NCBI RefSeq assembly: GCF_016863495.1
Contig: NZ_BOOZ01000001.1
Coordinates: 58,447-122,446, forward strand
Direction: 5' to 3'
Source: Micromonospora andamanensis
GTDB lineage: Bacteria; Actinomycetota; Actinomycetes; Mycobacteriales; Micromonosporaceae
Length of the DNA stretch: 64,000 nucleotides
Positions 8,796 to 17,540 of this stretch are shown here, piece by piece (positions within the stretch are counted from its first letter, which is position 1; every line of letters begins with the position of its first letter). The position numbers and the translations under genes were made by a program. A model generated the notes under the pieces. The model saw only the letters and a program-made list of their open reading frames with translations. It searched no databases and was not told the DNA's origin.

Positions 8796-9484
8796 CAGCG
8801 CACCTCCCTCCGCGTGTAGCCGTAGTACCAGTTCGGTCTGACATCAACGTACGGCTCGATCATGCCAGCGTCACGGAAGACCTGCCTCACCTGTTCCCGC
8901 CGTTCCGCTGTCCGTACGGCGCAACCGGCGAGTAGGCGGAGGGGAAACTCCCGATGTACCAGGAACTCGGCAGCCCGCCGGCGCTTCCGGTCAGGGTCCT
9001 CGGGGATGTCCTTCCAGACCTTCGCTCGCATTAACGGCCAATCGACGAGAGTCGTCAGCTCATCGAGCTTGGTCGAGAATGTGGTGAGCCCGGAGGCACA
9101 GTTGCCGTCGCTCGCTACCCAGCTGAGACCGGCAGCATGCACCAGCTCCACCGTGCTCACCAGGTAGACGAGCGGATCATCCCCACCCGGATAGCAACCC
9201 CGCTTGCCGTCCCGGTGGTCACATGCGATCCGAAACATCATCGGAGAACACGGGGCGAAGTAGAACGGTACGTAGTCGGCCACGACGCCACCCGGCGGGC
9301 AGGAGACGGGCCGATGCCGTCGATGAGTCTTGATCTCCACAGCGCCGACGTTGGTCGACAACTGCGGGCCGACTCCGGCGTCCGAGAAGAGCCGACCGGC
9401 TTTCAGGATGCGCGGCAGGTTGTCGATGTGCGTAAAATGCATGATCCAGGTCGGTCTCGGCCGGCTGTCGATTCCGGTCGTCAT
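8795..9484 (-). CDS. darT: DarT toxin: single-strand DNA thymidine ADP-ribosyltransferase
   Basis: 229 residues. It begins with the NAD-binding strand HFTHIDNLPRIL (16-27), has YVPFYFAPCSPM (71-82) and places the catalytic glutamate in RRAAEFLVH (Glu173). These are the DarT (DUF4433) landmarks. The enzyme attaches ADP-ribose from NAD+ to thymidine in single-stranded DNA, stalling replication. DarTG systems act in phage defence by modifying phage DNA. No truncation or missing key residue is seen. It starts 3 bases after the stop of the Mrr-like nuclease gene, so all three are one transcription unit. This close linkage to a nuclease and a helicase is less usual than a lone darTG pair. Confidence 0.92.
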   Translation of the reverse strand: MTTGIDSRPRPTWIMHFTHIDNLPRILKAGRLFSDAGVGPQLSTNVGAVEIKTHRRHRPVSCPPGGVVADYVPFYFAPCSPMMFRIACDHRDGKRGCYPGGDDPLVYLVSTVELVHAAGLSWVASDGNCASGLTTFSTKLDELTTLVDWPLMRAKVWKDIPEDPDRKRRRAAEFLVHREFPLRLLAGCAVRTAERREQVRQVFRDAGMIEPYVDVRPNWYYGYTRREVR

Positions 9485-9487
9485 CGA

Positions 9488-11086
9488 TCAGTCCAACTCG
9501 CCCGGGTCGATGCGGGCCTTCACCTCCGCGTGTTCAGCGACCAGGAAGAGCAGGTTGGAGCCGTCGATCAGCTCCAGCGGCTTGCCGGAGGCGAACTCGT
9601 ATGACGCTGGCCCGTACCCGCTGGTGGTCACAAGTATTCCCTTGGACGCGCCCTCGTTCTGCACCGTGCCGAAGAGGTCTCGTACAGACGAGACATCGAC
9701 GGTGTTGCGGTAGCGCTTGGCTTGGATGACTACCTTGCCGCCGAAGATCGGCCGAGGGTCGAAGGCGACGCAGTCCACTCCGCCGTCACGGGAGGGGCGG
9801 GTCTGCTTGGTGTCCAATCCCATCTTCGCGAACAGATTCTGGATGAGACTTTCGAACTCGGTGGGGCTCAACTTGAGCAGGTTCGGCCGCTGGTCGAGGT
9901 CGGCGAGCACGTCGACCTCGTCGACAAAGCGCTTGTCGACCATGTCGAACTCCAACACTGGGCGGACGGGTGCCAGCTCAGCCGGACGCCTCGACACCGA
10001 GGCGTTGAGATGCTGCAGGCAGGCGCTGGGTTCGACCATGCCGAGGTGCAGCCCACTAAACACGTCGCGGGTCGTCCGCAGCGTCACCAGGCAGGGCTGC
10101 ACCGAGGCTCCGGTGCGCGGATCCGTAGTGTCGACGATGCCGTTCAAAACGATCGTGTCCACGAGTCCAGCACGGTCGGCCTCGAAGAGTTCGTGCACGG
10201 TACGCAGGGTGAGCTGAGCAACGAGGTCGGCGTACCGCTCCTTGCTGTCCTTCGCGGGTCGGGTGGCCGAGGTGATCTCGTCGCGGACCTTGACGTATCG
10301 GTACTCCCGAACCGGTGGGACAACATCGAGCGTCGGCAGGTGGTACTCCACGACCAACTGGCGGGACTCGGGGACGTAGGCCAGCCGGAACTGCTGCGGG
10401 AAGTCGTCGGGGTAGACCGAGTTGCCGAGCACCATGCTGAAGTACTCGACGACCACCGCAGGCTCCCCGGCGGCAAACGCGGCGGCGAACCGGTCTATCT
10501 CGACGTTGTGTGCGGCGGTCTCCTCGTCAATCTTGGCGCAGCGACGCTGATAACTCTGGTGTGCAGCGGCAAGCTTCCGCTGGCGGTCCGCCTCGGCGGT
10601 CGCATGCTCCGCCTGAGATTGGGCAAACGCGTGCTGCGCGATGGCGAGCTGCTGCTGATACCTGGCCTGTCCCCCGAACATCTTGCTCAAGATCGTCGGT
10701 GGCGACGGTTTGAAACGGCGCCAATCCGGCGGCGGCAGAGGGGAACCGAGCTTGCCGGGATTGAAAGGCTGGTGAGTCACATTCTTCTTCAGTCGGCTGA
10801 AGTCAATGTGATCGTCAACATCGAGCGTCGCAGCCAGGAGGTTGTCTAGCGTGTCAAGGCGGAGCTGGAGGTCTGCGTTCATGGCGGCCACCTCCGCGAT
10901 TCGCGCTTCGGCGTAGAGCCGCTTGCGTTCGCGTTCATTCACCGCGGCAGCGCGCTGGGCTTCCTTCATGGCCCGCTCCGCCTCCCGCTGCAGCTGTCGG
11001 TGGTGCCGGTAGGCCGCAGCGTGAACTTGCCGTTGAGCGCGTACCTGGCGTGCGTGCGCCCGCTGCATCTCCTTGAGGATTCCCAC
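9488..11086 (-). CDS. Coiled-coil protein with C-terminal Mrr-like restriction nuclease domain
   Basis: 532 residues from a GTG start. The first 90 residues are strongly helical and charged (MQRAHARQVRAQRQ..., EREAERA-type repeats), a probable coiled coil. Another charged helix spans about 160-200. The last 135 residues are an Mrr-type endonuclease domain: LSPTEFESLIQNLF, then the PD-(D/E)xK core as DGGVD ... VVIQAKRYRN. Mrr-type enzymes cut modified or foreign DNA. The coiled-coil N-terminus replaces the usual winged helix, so target recognition may differ. It is the promoter-proximal gene of the operon with darT, darG and the helicase. Catalytic residues are present. Its target is unknown. 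Confidence 0.8.
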   Translation of the reverse strand: MGILKEMQRAHARQVRAQRQVHAAAYRHHRQLQREAERAMKEAQRAAAVNERERKRLYAEARIAEVAAMNADLQLRLDTLDNLLAATLDVDDHIDFSRLKKNVTHQPFNPGKLGSPLPPPDWRRFKPSPPTILSKMFGGQARYQQQLAIAQHAFAQSQAEHATAEADRQRKLAAAHQSYQRRCAKIDEETAAHNVEIDRFAAAFAAGEPAVVVEYFSMVLGNSVYPDDFPQQFRLAYVPESRQLVVEYHLPTLDVVPPVREYRYVKVRDEITSATRPAKDSKERYADLVAQLTLRTVHELFEADRAGLVDTIVLNGIVDTTDPRTGASVQPCLVTLRTTRDVFSGLHLGMVEPSACLQHLNASVSRRPAELAPVRPVLEFDMVDKRFVDEVDVLADLDQRPNLLKLSPTEFESLIQNLFAKMGLDTKQTRPSRDGGVDCVAFDPRPIFGGKVVIQAKRYRNTVDVSSVRDLFGTVQNEGASKGILVTTSGYGPASYEFASGKPLELIDGSNLLFLVAEHAEVKARIDPGELD

Positions 11087-11103
11087 GTCCGTCCTAAGGG
11101 GTA

Positions 11104-11140
11104 GCTAGGGGGTAGATGAGTGCGGAGCCGAAACCCTAGC
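11104..11140. promoter_or_regulatory. Inverted repeat in leader of the nuclease-DarTG operon
   Basis: GCTAGGG (11104-11110) pairs perfectly with CCCTAGC (11134-11140) across 23 bases, just upstream of the GTG at 11086. It could be an operator or a leader hairpin. The rest of the 242-base gap (11087-11328) should hold the operon promoter, but no convincing -35/-10 pair was recognised. Confidence 0.4.
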
Positions 11141-11328
11141 CAGCAGATCAGGATGTGGCATCTATTCGGCCGCTCGGCAGTCGCACCTTGCGTGAGGAAA
11201 GCTCCACTGATGTCCACAATCGAGACACAGTTTTGTCGTAAGTCAGACAGCAGGCGACCTGAACAAGATTGAGGTAGACACCGGTATTTGACGTGATTCA
11301 GCGGGAGCCACGTCCAGGCGGCGGGTTG

Positions 11329-12255
11329 CTACTCCTTGGCAGGCGTTGCGAGGTCGGCGAAGGGCGTCCAGCGCGCGTCGTGATCGTTGCTCTGTACCGA
11401 CCTGACACGCCACCTGAACTCCGCCCTGATGGCGGAAGAACTAGCCATGAGCGGCGTGGCCGCAGCGATCATTTTCAGCTCACGTGCTTCGTGGAGCAGC
11501 GGCCACCACGGGTCGGTCACCACGTCGAAGCCGTAGGCGGCAGCCAGTCTGGCGTGGTTGCCGGCCCCACCGAAGCGAGATTCGCCAACAGCGACTGCCG
11601 CGAGGTCGACCTGCCAGGGGCCGAGGCAGGTGGCGTCAAAGTCGCACATGACGACACGGCCGGAGGGCTCTCTGAGGAGGTTGCCAACGTGGGCGTCTCC
11701 GTGAACGAGGCGAGGGGGCACCTGCCCCATTAGTGCTGTCACTTGCGGTTCCAGGCGGTCACACCACCGGGAGAGGAAGTCGTACTCGTCTTGGCTGAGC
11801 CCTTCGGCGTCGGCCAGCCGGCGGCGCGCATCGCCGATCGGATCCCACTCCGGGAGTGCGATCGGCGGAGCGGGAAGGGAGTGGAGCTCCCGCAGGACCT
11901 CTCCGAGATCGTCGACCGTGGGAGCAGGGGCTGTGGGCGGGACGTAGGTCCACACCGAGGCGAGCAGGCTATCCACGACTATTGGCTCCTGGGCGACCGG
12001 GGCGAGCCGGATCGTGGGTGCGTCGATCGCCGCGAACCAGCGCGCGAGGTCGATCACCTTTGCCACACGGTCATGAAGCCGATGGGTCCGTGCTATCCGG
12101 ATGACCAGCTTCGCCTGAGGGAGTGCGAAGACGGCATTGTTTGTGAGCTGTAGCAGCCGTGCATCGTTGGTCGGGACGGCAAGCCGGGCGGCGATCTGCC
12201 GCATGGCCTTTGTCATTGCCTCTTCGGTGAACCGGCCGGTCGCACCCACGCTCAC
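11329..12255 (-). CDS. APH-like phosphotransferase
   Basis: 308 residues from a GTG start that overlaps the stop of the upstream XRE-TPR gene (GTGA). It has the aminoglycoside-phosphotransferase/choline-kinase fold: catalytic loop LVHGDAHVGNLL and metal-binding VVMCDFDATCLGPWQVDLA, with an N-terminal nucleotide-binding lobe around KLVIRIARTHR. The substrate is unknown. Such proteins act on antibiotics, sugars or other small hydroxylated compounds, and many in actinomycetes are not resistance genes. Overlap with the regulator gene implies joint expression and perhaps functional linkage. Key residues are intact. Confidence 0.8.
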   Translation of the reverse strand: MSVGATGRFTEEAMTKAMRQIAARLAVPTNDARLLQLTNNAVFALPQAKLVIRIARTHRLHDRVAKVIDLARWFAAIDAPTIRLAPVAQEPIVVDSLLASVWTYVPPTAPAPTVDDLGEVLRELHSLPAPPIALPEWDPIGDARRRLADAEGLSQDEYDFLSRWCDRLEPQVTALMGQVPPRLVHGDAHVGNLLREPSGRVVMCDFDATCLGPWQVDLAAVAVGESRFGGAGNHARLAAAYGFDVVTDPWWPLLHEARELKMIAAATPLMASSSAIRAEFRWRVRSVQSNDHDARWTPFADLATPAKE

Positions 12256-13700
12256 ACCCTTGCCCTGAGCGCGGCGAGGTCCTGCGCGAACGTGGCAACT
12301 TCTGGAAGCTCTCGGTGTCGTGCCATATCACGGCGCAGGTTGGCGACGCGATCGATCACCCGTGCCGAGCTGATGCCCTCGGCTTGGCGCAATACTCGGC
12401 GCCCAACGTCTAGCGCCTGCTCAGGTTCGTCGGCGAGAAAGAGCGCGCTGCACAGACCGACCTCGTTGAGCGCGCTGCTCCGCACGTTCCCAGGGCCGAA
12501 GGCAGCTATCGCATCCGCCACATAGCGCACCGCCGCCGACCCGTGCTTCTTGTCCTGACGGGCTTTATCGCGGTAGACGCGGCCGTATTGAGCCAGCAAC
12601 TCCCCACGGTCGTAGAACGCCATCCAGCCCGGCTCCCGATCTGGGTGAATCCGCTCGAACTGCGAGCTGGCCTCACCGAGCGCTCGATCGGCGGCTGCGT
12701 AGTTGCCCAGAGACGCTAACGAGGCCGCTTCCGCCCCCAGGATCAGGGCTTTGACCGCAGGCATGGCCTGGGAGCCGAGCTGTCCGCGAGCGAGTTGAAG
12801 GGTAGCCAGGGCGTCCCGATTGTGTCGTAGGTGTTGAAGCTGCTTGGCCTGCGAATACCGGATCATGGCGGTTAAGGAGCCATCGTCAGCGGCCAGGGCT
12901 GCCCGCTCACCGGCGACGAAGTGTCGCTGGGCGTCCGAGTGTCGCCCCGCATCCAAGGCCGTCCAGCCAGCCACCTGCCGAGCCGCAGCCACAGCGGCGA
13001 CGAGCTGAGGTGTAAGGCTGGTGGGGTGCGACCAGTCGAGCATCCGATATACCGACTCCGCGAATCGGGCCACCTCCTGGTAGAGAACCCCACCGCCGCA
13101 CTCATAGTCGACCGACCGGTATAGGTCGAGAACGGCGTTCAAGCGCGCGACATCGGCAGTGCCAACTCGCCGGGATCCTGAAGCGGTGGCACCGCCAAGC
13201 AGCCCCGCGCCGGCAGCCACGGCGGCGATGCCTGCCAGCAACATCCGTCGGCTCTCGTCCGGACCTTTGATCCCTGGAATCGCCTGAGGTGCTGACCTGC
13301 TCCCGCAAACACGTTCTCCATCCACGACGTGGAACCACAGGTGTCCGGCGGGTATGCGCAGCAGCGCTGCCCAGTGGGCAAGCCGGTCCAGGTGCACCAG
13401 CGGGGGGCCGTTCTCGACGCGGCTGAGCTGGGCCTGGGTGATTCCCAACCAGCTCGCCACCACGGCCTGCGGCAACGCTGCCCTTCCGTGGTACGGGTGG
13501 TGTCGGTACGCCCGGATCACCCGTCCGAGGTGTCGTTCCACCAGGGCCGCCCGCAGCGGCGGATGCGACCAGAACGACGCCGGAACCTCCGGCGGTGCGC
13601 TCAGCCTGTCGCGTTCGGCGGCCTGGCAGGGCGCGCAGCGTCCGCTGTCGTTGTCGCGGGCCAGGCGTGCCCCGCAGCGGGGGCAGTTCGCAGGTGTCAC
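12252..13700 (-). CDS. XRE-family regulator with zinc ribbon and TPR-like repeats
   Basis: About 482 residues. The chosen GTG at 13700 has GCGAGG at 6-base spacing, while the upstream in-frame TTG at 13706 abuts that site. Residues about 1-35 form a zinc ribbon (CPRCGARL...CAPCQ). A helix-turn-helix follows (LPQAVVASWLGITQAQLSRVENG), then a hydrophobic segment (MLLAGIAAVAAGAGLLGG) and a long helical, TPR-like C-terminus. Such regulators are common in actinomycetes and often sit next to the gene they control. Here the overlapping partner is the APH-like kinase. The ligand is unknown. The hydrophobic stretch may be a linker rather than a membrane anchor. Confidence 0.8.
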   Translation of the reverse strand: MTPANCPRCGARLARDNDSGRCAPCQAAERDRLSAPPEVPASFWSHPPLRAALVERHLGRVIRAYRHHPYHGRAALPQAVVASWLGITQAQLSRVENGPPLVHLDRLAHWAALLRIPAGHLWFHVVDGERVCGSRSAPQAIPGIKGPDESRRMLLAGIAAVAAGAGLLGGATASGSRRVGTADVARLNAVLDLYRSVDYECGGGVLYQEVARFAESVYRMLDWSHPTSLTPQLVAAVAAARQVAGWTALDAGRHSDAQRHFVAGERAALAADDGSLTAMIRYSQAKQLQHLRHNRDALATLQLARGQLGSQAMPAVKALILGAEAASLASLGNYAAADRALGEASSQFERIHPDREPGWMAFYDRGELLAQYGRVYRDKARQDKKHGSAAVRYVADAIAAFGPGNVRSSALNEVGLCSALFLADEPEQALDVGRRVLRQAEGISSARVIDRVANLRRDMARHRELPEVATFAQDLAALRARV

Positions 13701-13879
13701 CGGCAACCTCGCCGTTCGCGGGCGGCTGTGTCCATTGCGCTCTGTCGAGCCTAACCATTCAAACGCCTCCCTGGGCTTGCGGTATACGCGCCACGTATAT
13801 CGGCAATGCCCACAGCGTTATGAGGATCGAGGGCATCCGGGCGCAGCCTGCGGTGAGACCACCCGACGGAAGGAGCAGG

Positions 13880-14338
13880 ATGCTCACCATCGACCGAGTC
13901 GGCACCGGACGGGCGCTCGTCTCCGACGAGCTGTTCGCCCAACTGACCGCCCGCATCGCTCACGACCACCCCGAACTCGCCCCCGACCTGCCGGCCCGAA
14001 TCCTCGATCAGGCGCTCGCCTTCCTCGGGACCTGCGCGACCGCCACCGGACCGCTCGGGCCGAGCGACCTGGTCGACATCGGCTGGCACACGTTCATCCT
14101 GCACACCCGCGAGTACGCCGACTTCTGCCAGCGCATCGCCGGTCGGTTCATCCACCACCAACCGGAGCCCACTTCGGAGGAGCCGCCCTCCGGACCTGAG
14201 CCGATCGGTGCTCCGATCTCCCGGACGGTGGCCGCGATCACCGCCGCTGGCTTCGCCGTCGATCATGAACTGTGGGGTGGCCGGGTAGCCGAATGCACCC
14301 AGTGTCACGCCGGCTGCACCGACAGCCCGACTCGATAG
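13880..14338 (+). CDS. Small GRDP-like protein of unknown function
   Basis: 152 residues from the ATG at 13880, with AAGGAGCAGG upstream. A central segment DLVDIGWHTFILHTREYADFC ending near GRFIHHQ resembles the conserved block of glycine-rich-domain-like proteins (W-H-x-F/H...Y...C...G...HH). The C-terminus has a possible metal site CTQCHAGC. The molecular role is unknown. It faces away from the XRE gene across a 180-base gap, so the XRE protein might control both sides (inference). A perfect hairpin follows 10 bases after the stop. Confidence 0.65.
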   Translation: MLTIDRVGTGRALVSDELFAQLTARIAHDHPELAPDLPARILDQALAFLGTCATATGPLGPSDLVDIGWHTFILHTREYADFCQRIAGRFIHHQPEPTSEEPPSGPEPIGAPISRTVAAITAAGFAVDHELWGGRVAECTQCHAGCTDSPTR

Positions 14339-14348
14339 GCGGGCCACC

Positions 14349-14381
14349 AGCGGTCCCGGGCATAAACTGCCCGGGACCGCT
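14349..14381. terminator. Perfect 14-bp hairpin between co-oriented genes
   Basis: AGCGGTCCCGGGCA (14349-14362), loop TAAAC, TGCCCGGGACCGCT (14368-14381), with no mismatch. It sits between the stop at 14338 and the next gene's ribosome site. There is no U-tract, as is common for actinobacterial terminators. Confidence 0.75.
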
Positions 14382-14401
14382 CGCCCTCGGGAGGCCACCG
14401 G

Positions 14402-15205
14402 ATGCCGCGTCGCCGCGACTGGCACGAGCTTCCCGAAAAGTTACGCCGGCAGATCGAACAACGCACCGGTGCGGTCCATGCCGCCTACTCCGTACCGACC
14501 GGTGCCTCCTGCGACCTGGCCGCCGTTGTCGACACCGACACCGGCCGGGTCTTCTGCAAGGGCGGCGAGACCGAAGGACTGGCAGCCTGGCTCTACCGCA
14601 ACGAGGCCCGCGTCAACCCCTGGCTACCCGACGGGGCACCCCGCCTGCACTGGACGGTCGAAGCGGAAGGCTGGTTGATCCTCGGCTTCGAGTACGTTGC
14701 CGGCCGGCATCCCGACCTTGCGCCGGGCTCGCCGGATCTGACTGCGGTCGCGGACCTGCTCACCGCACAGAGCCGCCTACTGACTCCCAGCCCGCCCGTC
14801 CAGGTGCAGCGCTTCGCTGACCGTTGGCGAGGGCTGATCGCGCCCGGCCTGGTCGACGGCGACACGCTGCTGCACACCGACATGACGCCGCGGAACTTCC
14901 TCGTCGCCGACCGGCTGCGGCTCGTCGACTGGTCCAGCCCGGCGCGCGGCGCGGCGTGGATCGACACCGCCCTCATGCTGGTCCGTCTCGTCCGCGCCGG
15001 TCATCCACCAGCCGAAGCCGAGGCATGGGCCGCGCAGATCCCCACATGGGCGCACGCCTCCGACGAAGCGCTGTACGCCTTCGCCGACGGGCTGGTGTGC
15101 CTGTGGGAGCGCAAGCAGCGGTCCACACCAGGCCCTCACCACGGACCGTTGCTCCGTGCCGCCTGCGAGTGGCGGGGCCACCGGGCGACTCGCAAGAGCC
15201 GATAG
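14402..15205 (+). CDS. APH-like kinase family protein
   Basis: 267 residues from the ATG at 14402 (GGGAGG upstream). The kinase-like catalytic loop LLHTDMTPRNFLV (about 158-170) and the metal motif LRLVDWSSPARGAAWIDTAL fit the phosphotransferase-fold superfamily. The catalytic Asp is followed by Met-Thr-Pro-Arg-Asn, giving the usual D-x4-N spacing, so activity is plausible. The N-terminal lobe is short. Substrate unknown. Separated from the upstream gene by a strong hairpin, so probably expressed independently. Similar proteins are scattered singly through actinomycete genomes. Confidence 0.7.
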   Translation: MPRRRDWHELPEKLRRQIEQRTGAVHAAYSVPTGASCDLAAVVDTDTGRVFCKGGETEGLAAWLYRNEARVNPWLPDGAPRLHWTVEAEGWLILGFEYVAGRHPDLAPGSPDLTAVADLLTAQSRLLTPSPPVQVQRFADRWRGLIAPGLVDGDTLLHTDMTPRNFLVADRLRLVDWSSPARGAAWIDTALMLVRLVRAGHPPAEAEAWAAQIPTWAHASDEALYAFADGLVCLWERKQRSTPGPHHGPLLRAACEWRGHRATRKSR

Positions 15206-15314
15206 CCGACGGCATCGGACAAGTGCCTATCAGCTAGTCGAGCAGGTCATTCGGCCCGCCCCGCTAATTCCGCAACTTCAGGGTTACGACGGCTCGTGCG
15301 CGGTCATCGGGGAG

Positions 15315-15320
15315 TAGCCT
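15315..15320 (+). promoter_or_regulatory. -10 box TAGCCT for leaderless GIY-YIG gene
   Basis: TAGCCT ends 7 bases before the ATG at 15328 and no ribosome site precedes that ATG. This is the arrangement expected of leaderless mRNAs in actinobacteria. No good -35 was seen. Confidence 0.45.
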
Positions 15321-15327
15321 CCCGGGC

Positions 15328-15717
15328 ATGCCCGAGCCCTTGAGCGACGACCTATTGGCCGGCTTCACGTCTCCTGTGCCGTACACAGTGGAGGCTGTGG
15401 CCGATGCTCCCCGCGCGCCCGGCGTGCACGTGGTCCTCGACGACGGCACGGTGATCTACGTGGGTCGGACCGGGAACCTACGCAACCGCCTCCGGCAGCA
15501 CCTGACCGGCAATCGCGAGTCGTCGGTGCTGCACGAGCAGGTCGGCCAGATTCTCGACAAGCAGGTTCCGGTGGCGAGCGCGCACGACATCGCCGACTGG
15601 CTGGGCCGGCGGGAGATCCGCTGGCAGGAGACCGACAACCCGGAGGGTACGAAGGAAGCGCTGGTCTTGGCCCTCAAGCCGCGCTTCAACCGTCAGGTAC
15701 CGCACCCGCGCCGCTGA
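15328..15717 (+). CDS. GIY-YIG nuclease-family protein
   Basis: 129 residues. The GIY-YIG core is recognisable: GVHVVLDDGTVIYVGRTGNL (the GVH strand stands for GIY, YVG for YIG), followed by the Arg-containing helix RNRLRQHL. The C-terminal Glu in GTKEALVLALKPRFN takes the place of the metal-binding Glu, and KPRFN is the usual ending. The domain is stand-alone, as in many small bacterial members whose targets are unknown. Possible roles are DNA repair or restriction. Start by family length and by the leaderless -10 pattern. An independent unit: neighbours are a kinase in the same direction and a convergent flavoprotein gene. Confidence 0.8.
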   Translation: MPEPLSDDLLAGFTSPVPYTVEAVADAPRAPGVHVVLDDGTVIYVGRTGNLRNRLRQHLTGNRESSVLHEQVGQILDKQVPVASAHDIADWLGRREIRWQETDNPEGTKEALVLALKPRFNRQVPHPRR

Positions 15718-15767
15718 GCCGGGTCGTGCTGCCTGCAATACACCGACGGACACTTGAGTGCCCGAGG

Positions 15768-16259
15768 TTACGCGATCCGGAGACGGTGAACGGCTGTATA
15801 CCAATCCAGTTGAGCAGGTAGAGGTGTCACGGCGACCGCCGCGTCCTGTAGCAGTCGCAGGTGTCGGGCGTAGCCCGGGTGTGCGGCCAACTGCTCCTTG
15901 ACGTTCGGAAACGCATGGACCGGGATGCCCGCACCGAGCGCTTCATTGAGGATCCCGAGCGCGAGAGTGTCGTTGATGCCCTGTGCCCACTTGTTGATGA
16001 CGTTGAAGGTGGCGGGCGCGACGGCGACGGCCGTGGCCGGTGGATGAGGTTCCGGCTCGTCCGGCTTCCGCCATTCCACCCGCACGGGGTACCCGGTCTG
16101 CTCTGCCAGCGCCTTCCGGTCGATCCAGGTCGCGGCGGTCGGGGTGGCGGTGAGACAGACAGTCCAGCCGTCTTCCTGTAGTAGATCGATCAGCTCACCG
16201 ATCCGCAGCACCGGAGGCGCCGCGCAAACGACCAGGGCGAGTACGCGTGACTGGCTCAT
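15768..16259 (-). CDS. Flavoprotein of the PPC-decarboxylase fold
   Basis: 163 residues. A Rossmann-like flavoprotein (family of phosphopantothenoylcysteine decarboxylase, EpiD, MrsD): N-terminal VLALVVCAAPPV, then the FMN-binding block VAPATFNVINKWAQGINDTLALG. It is too short and too diverged to be housekeeping coaBC. The ATGA overlap with the upstream XRE-TPR regulator gene shows co-translation. XRE regulator plus small flavoprotein is a recurrent pairing in actinomycetes, of unknown purpose. It may oxidatively decarboxylate a small thiol compound or serve as a redox switch (inference). Confidence 0.8.
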   Translation of the reverse strand: MSQSRVLALVVCAAPPVLRIGELIDLLQEDGWTVCLTATPTAATWIDRKALAEQTGYPVRVEWRKPDEPEPHPPATAVAVAPATFNVINKWAQGINDTLALGILNEALGAGIPVHAFPNVKEQLAAHPGYARHLRLLQDAAVAVTPLPAQLDWYTAVHRLRIA

Positions 16260-17503
16260 GCCAGCAGTCCGGCCCGCTCCGCGAGAGGCCGTAGCCCTGG
16301 CGTCGCCGTCCGGCGCTCCTTAGCCAACAGGTTGAGCAGGAGCGTGCGGGCCTGTACGTTCGCGTACACCATCTCGGCGGCAACCCGCTCGGCTTCGAGC
16401 AAGTGAAGCACGCAGATTGACCTGTCATTGGACGACATCAGCGCTGCCGCCGCCAGGTCGACGTGCACCTGTGCCCTTCGACCGATCAGCACGATGGGCA
16501 GTCGCGACGTGTCGAGCCGAGCGCCAATCTCCACTGCCTGGTCCGCGTTACCCGATCGCACGGCGGCCGACACCGCGTGAATGACGACGTTCGTCGGGCC
16601 GAAGCCGGTCCACAGCCGGTTGCGGCCGGCGCCCAACGTCGTTGCCAGCCGCTCGGCACGCGTGAGGAAGTAGCCCGCTTGCTTCGTGTCGCCCTGACCA
16701 GCAGCCACGACGGCAGCAAGAAGTAGTAGCGCACCCTGAGCGGAGAGCAGGTCAGGATCGGAGGTTGGCTCTGCCGAAGCCAAGGAGTCGATGCTGGTTC
16801 GTACCACCTGCTCGGCCTCTGCCGACCTTCCCGGCTGCCCCATCAAGCCGCAGGCCGCCTGGTAGGCGGCAACAGCAGTAAGCGCCCGATCGTCGGCCAG
16901 GCGTGCGGCGGTGGATGCGCGGTCCGCCGTCAGTAGGGCCGCCTCACCGTCACCCACCTTGGCCGCGAGTTTCGATGCGGCGATGTAGGCGGCGGCGAGC
17001 AGTCGAAAAGCGCTGGTTCGGTGTATGCCGGCGGCGTTGTTACTCAGGGCCGTCGCCTGGCCGAGCACGTCCGGCATCAGGCGGGCCGCTGATGTGTAGC
17101 TCGCTCGCTGGTAGAGGTTGTGCACCCTGCCCACAGCGCGTCGGACCTCTGGCAGCGGTGGTGCCGGTCGTGCTGAGTCCGTGAGATAGGTGCTGAGGAA
17201 GGTCCGAAGGCCGCTCAAGAGATCAGACCTGGCGGCGGCGGAAACGGGATCACGCTCCATGTCCCTCACGGCCTGTCCTCGATGCGCTGCCACCGACACG
17301 TCGACGAGCATTTCGTCGAGCTGTTCGAGCGTAACGCCCAACGCCGAGGCAATGCGGGTGCGATGCCACGGCTGCGGATCAGTTTCCGCATTCTCCCAGC
17401 GCACCACAGTGGACCGTTCGACGCTGAGCAGATCAGCCAGACGCTCCTGGCTGTATCCGAGAGCCTTGCGCCGCTGGCAGAGCCGGTGTCGCTTCAAGGC
17501 CAC
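16256..17503 (-). CDS. XRE-family regulator with TPR-like C-terminus
   Basis: About 415 residues from the GTG at 17503, chosen because AAGGAAGGGAG precedes it at good spacing. An in-frame GTG at 17530 lacks a ribosome site. The N-terminal helix-turn-helix is RRKALGYSQERLADLLSVE with recognition helix RSTVVRWENAETDPQPW. The rest is alanine-rich, helical and TPR-like. This is the actinomycete XRE-TPR type that probably senses a peptide or small molecule. It is coupled by overlap to the flavoprotein gene. An inverted repeat of ACGCAGA lies 57 bases upstream and may be its operator. Confidence 0.82.
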   Translation of the reverse strand: MALKRHRLCQRRKALGYSQERLADLLSVERSTVVRWENAETDPQPWHRTRIASALGVTLEQLDEMLVDVSVAAHRGQAVRDMERDPVSAAARSDLLSGLRTFLSTYLTDSARPAPPLPEVRRAVGRVHNLYQRASYTSAARLMPDVLGQATALSNNAAGIHRTSAFRLLAAAYIAASKLAAKVGDGEAALLTADRASTAARLADDRALTAVAAYQAACGLMGQPGRSAEAEQVVRTSIDSLASAEPTSDPDLLSAQGALLLLAAVVAAGQGDTKQAGYFLTRAERLATTLGAGRNRLWTGFGPTNVVIHAVSAAVRSGNADQAVEIGARLDTSRLPIVLIGRRAQVHVDLAAAALMSSNDRSICVLHLLEAERVAAEMVYANVQARTLLLNLLAKERRTATPGLRPLAERAGLLA

Positions 17504-17540
17504 TGCCGATCTCCCTTCCTTTGCGGTCACTGTAGTAACC

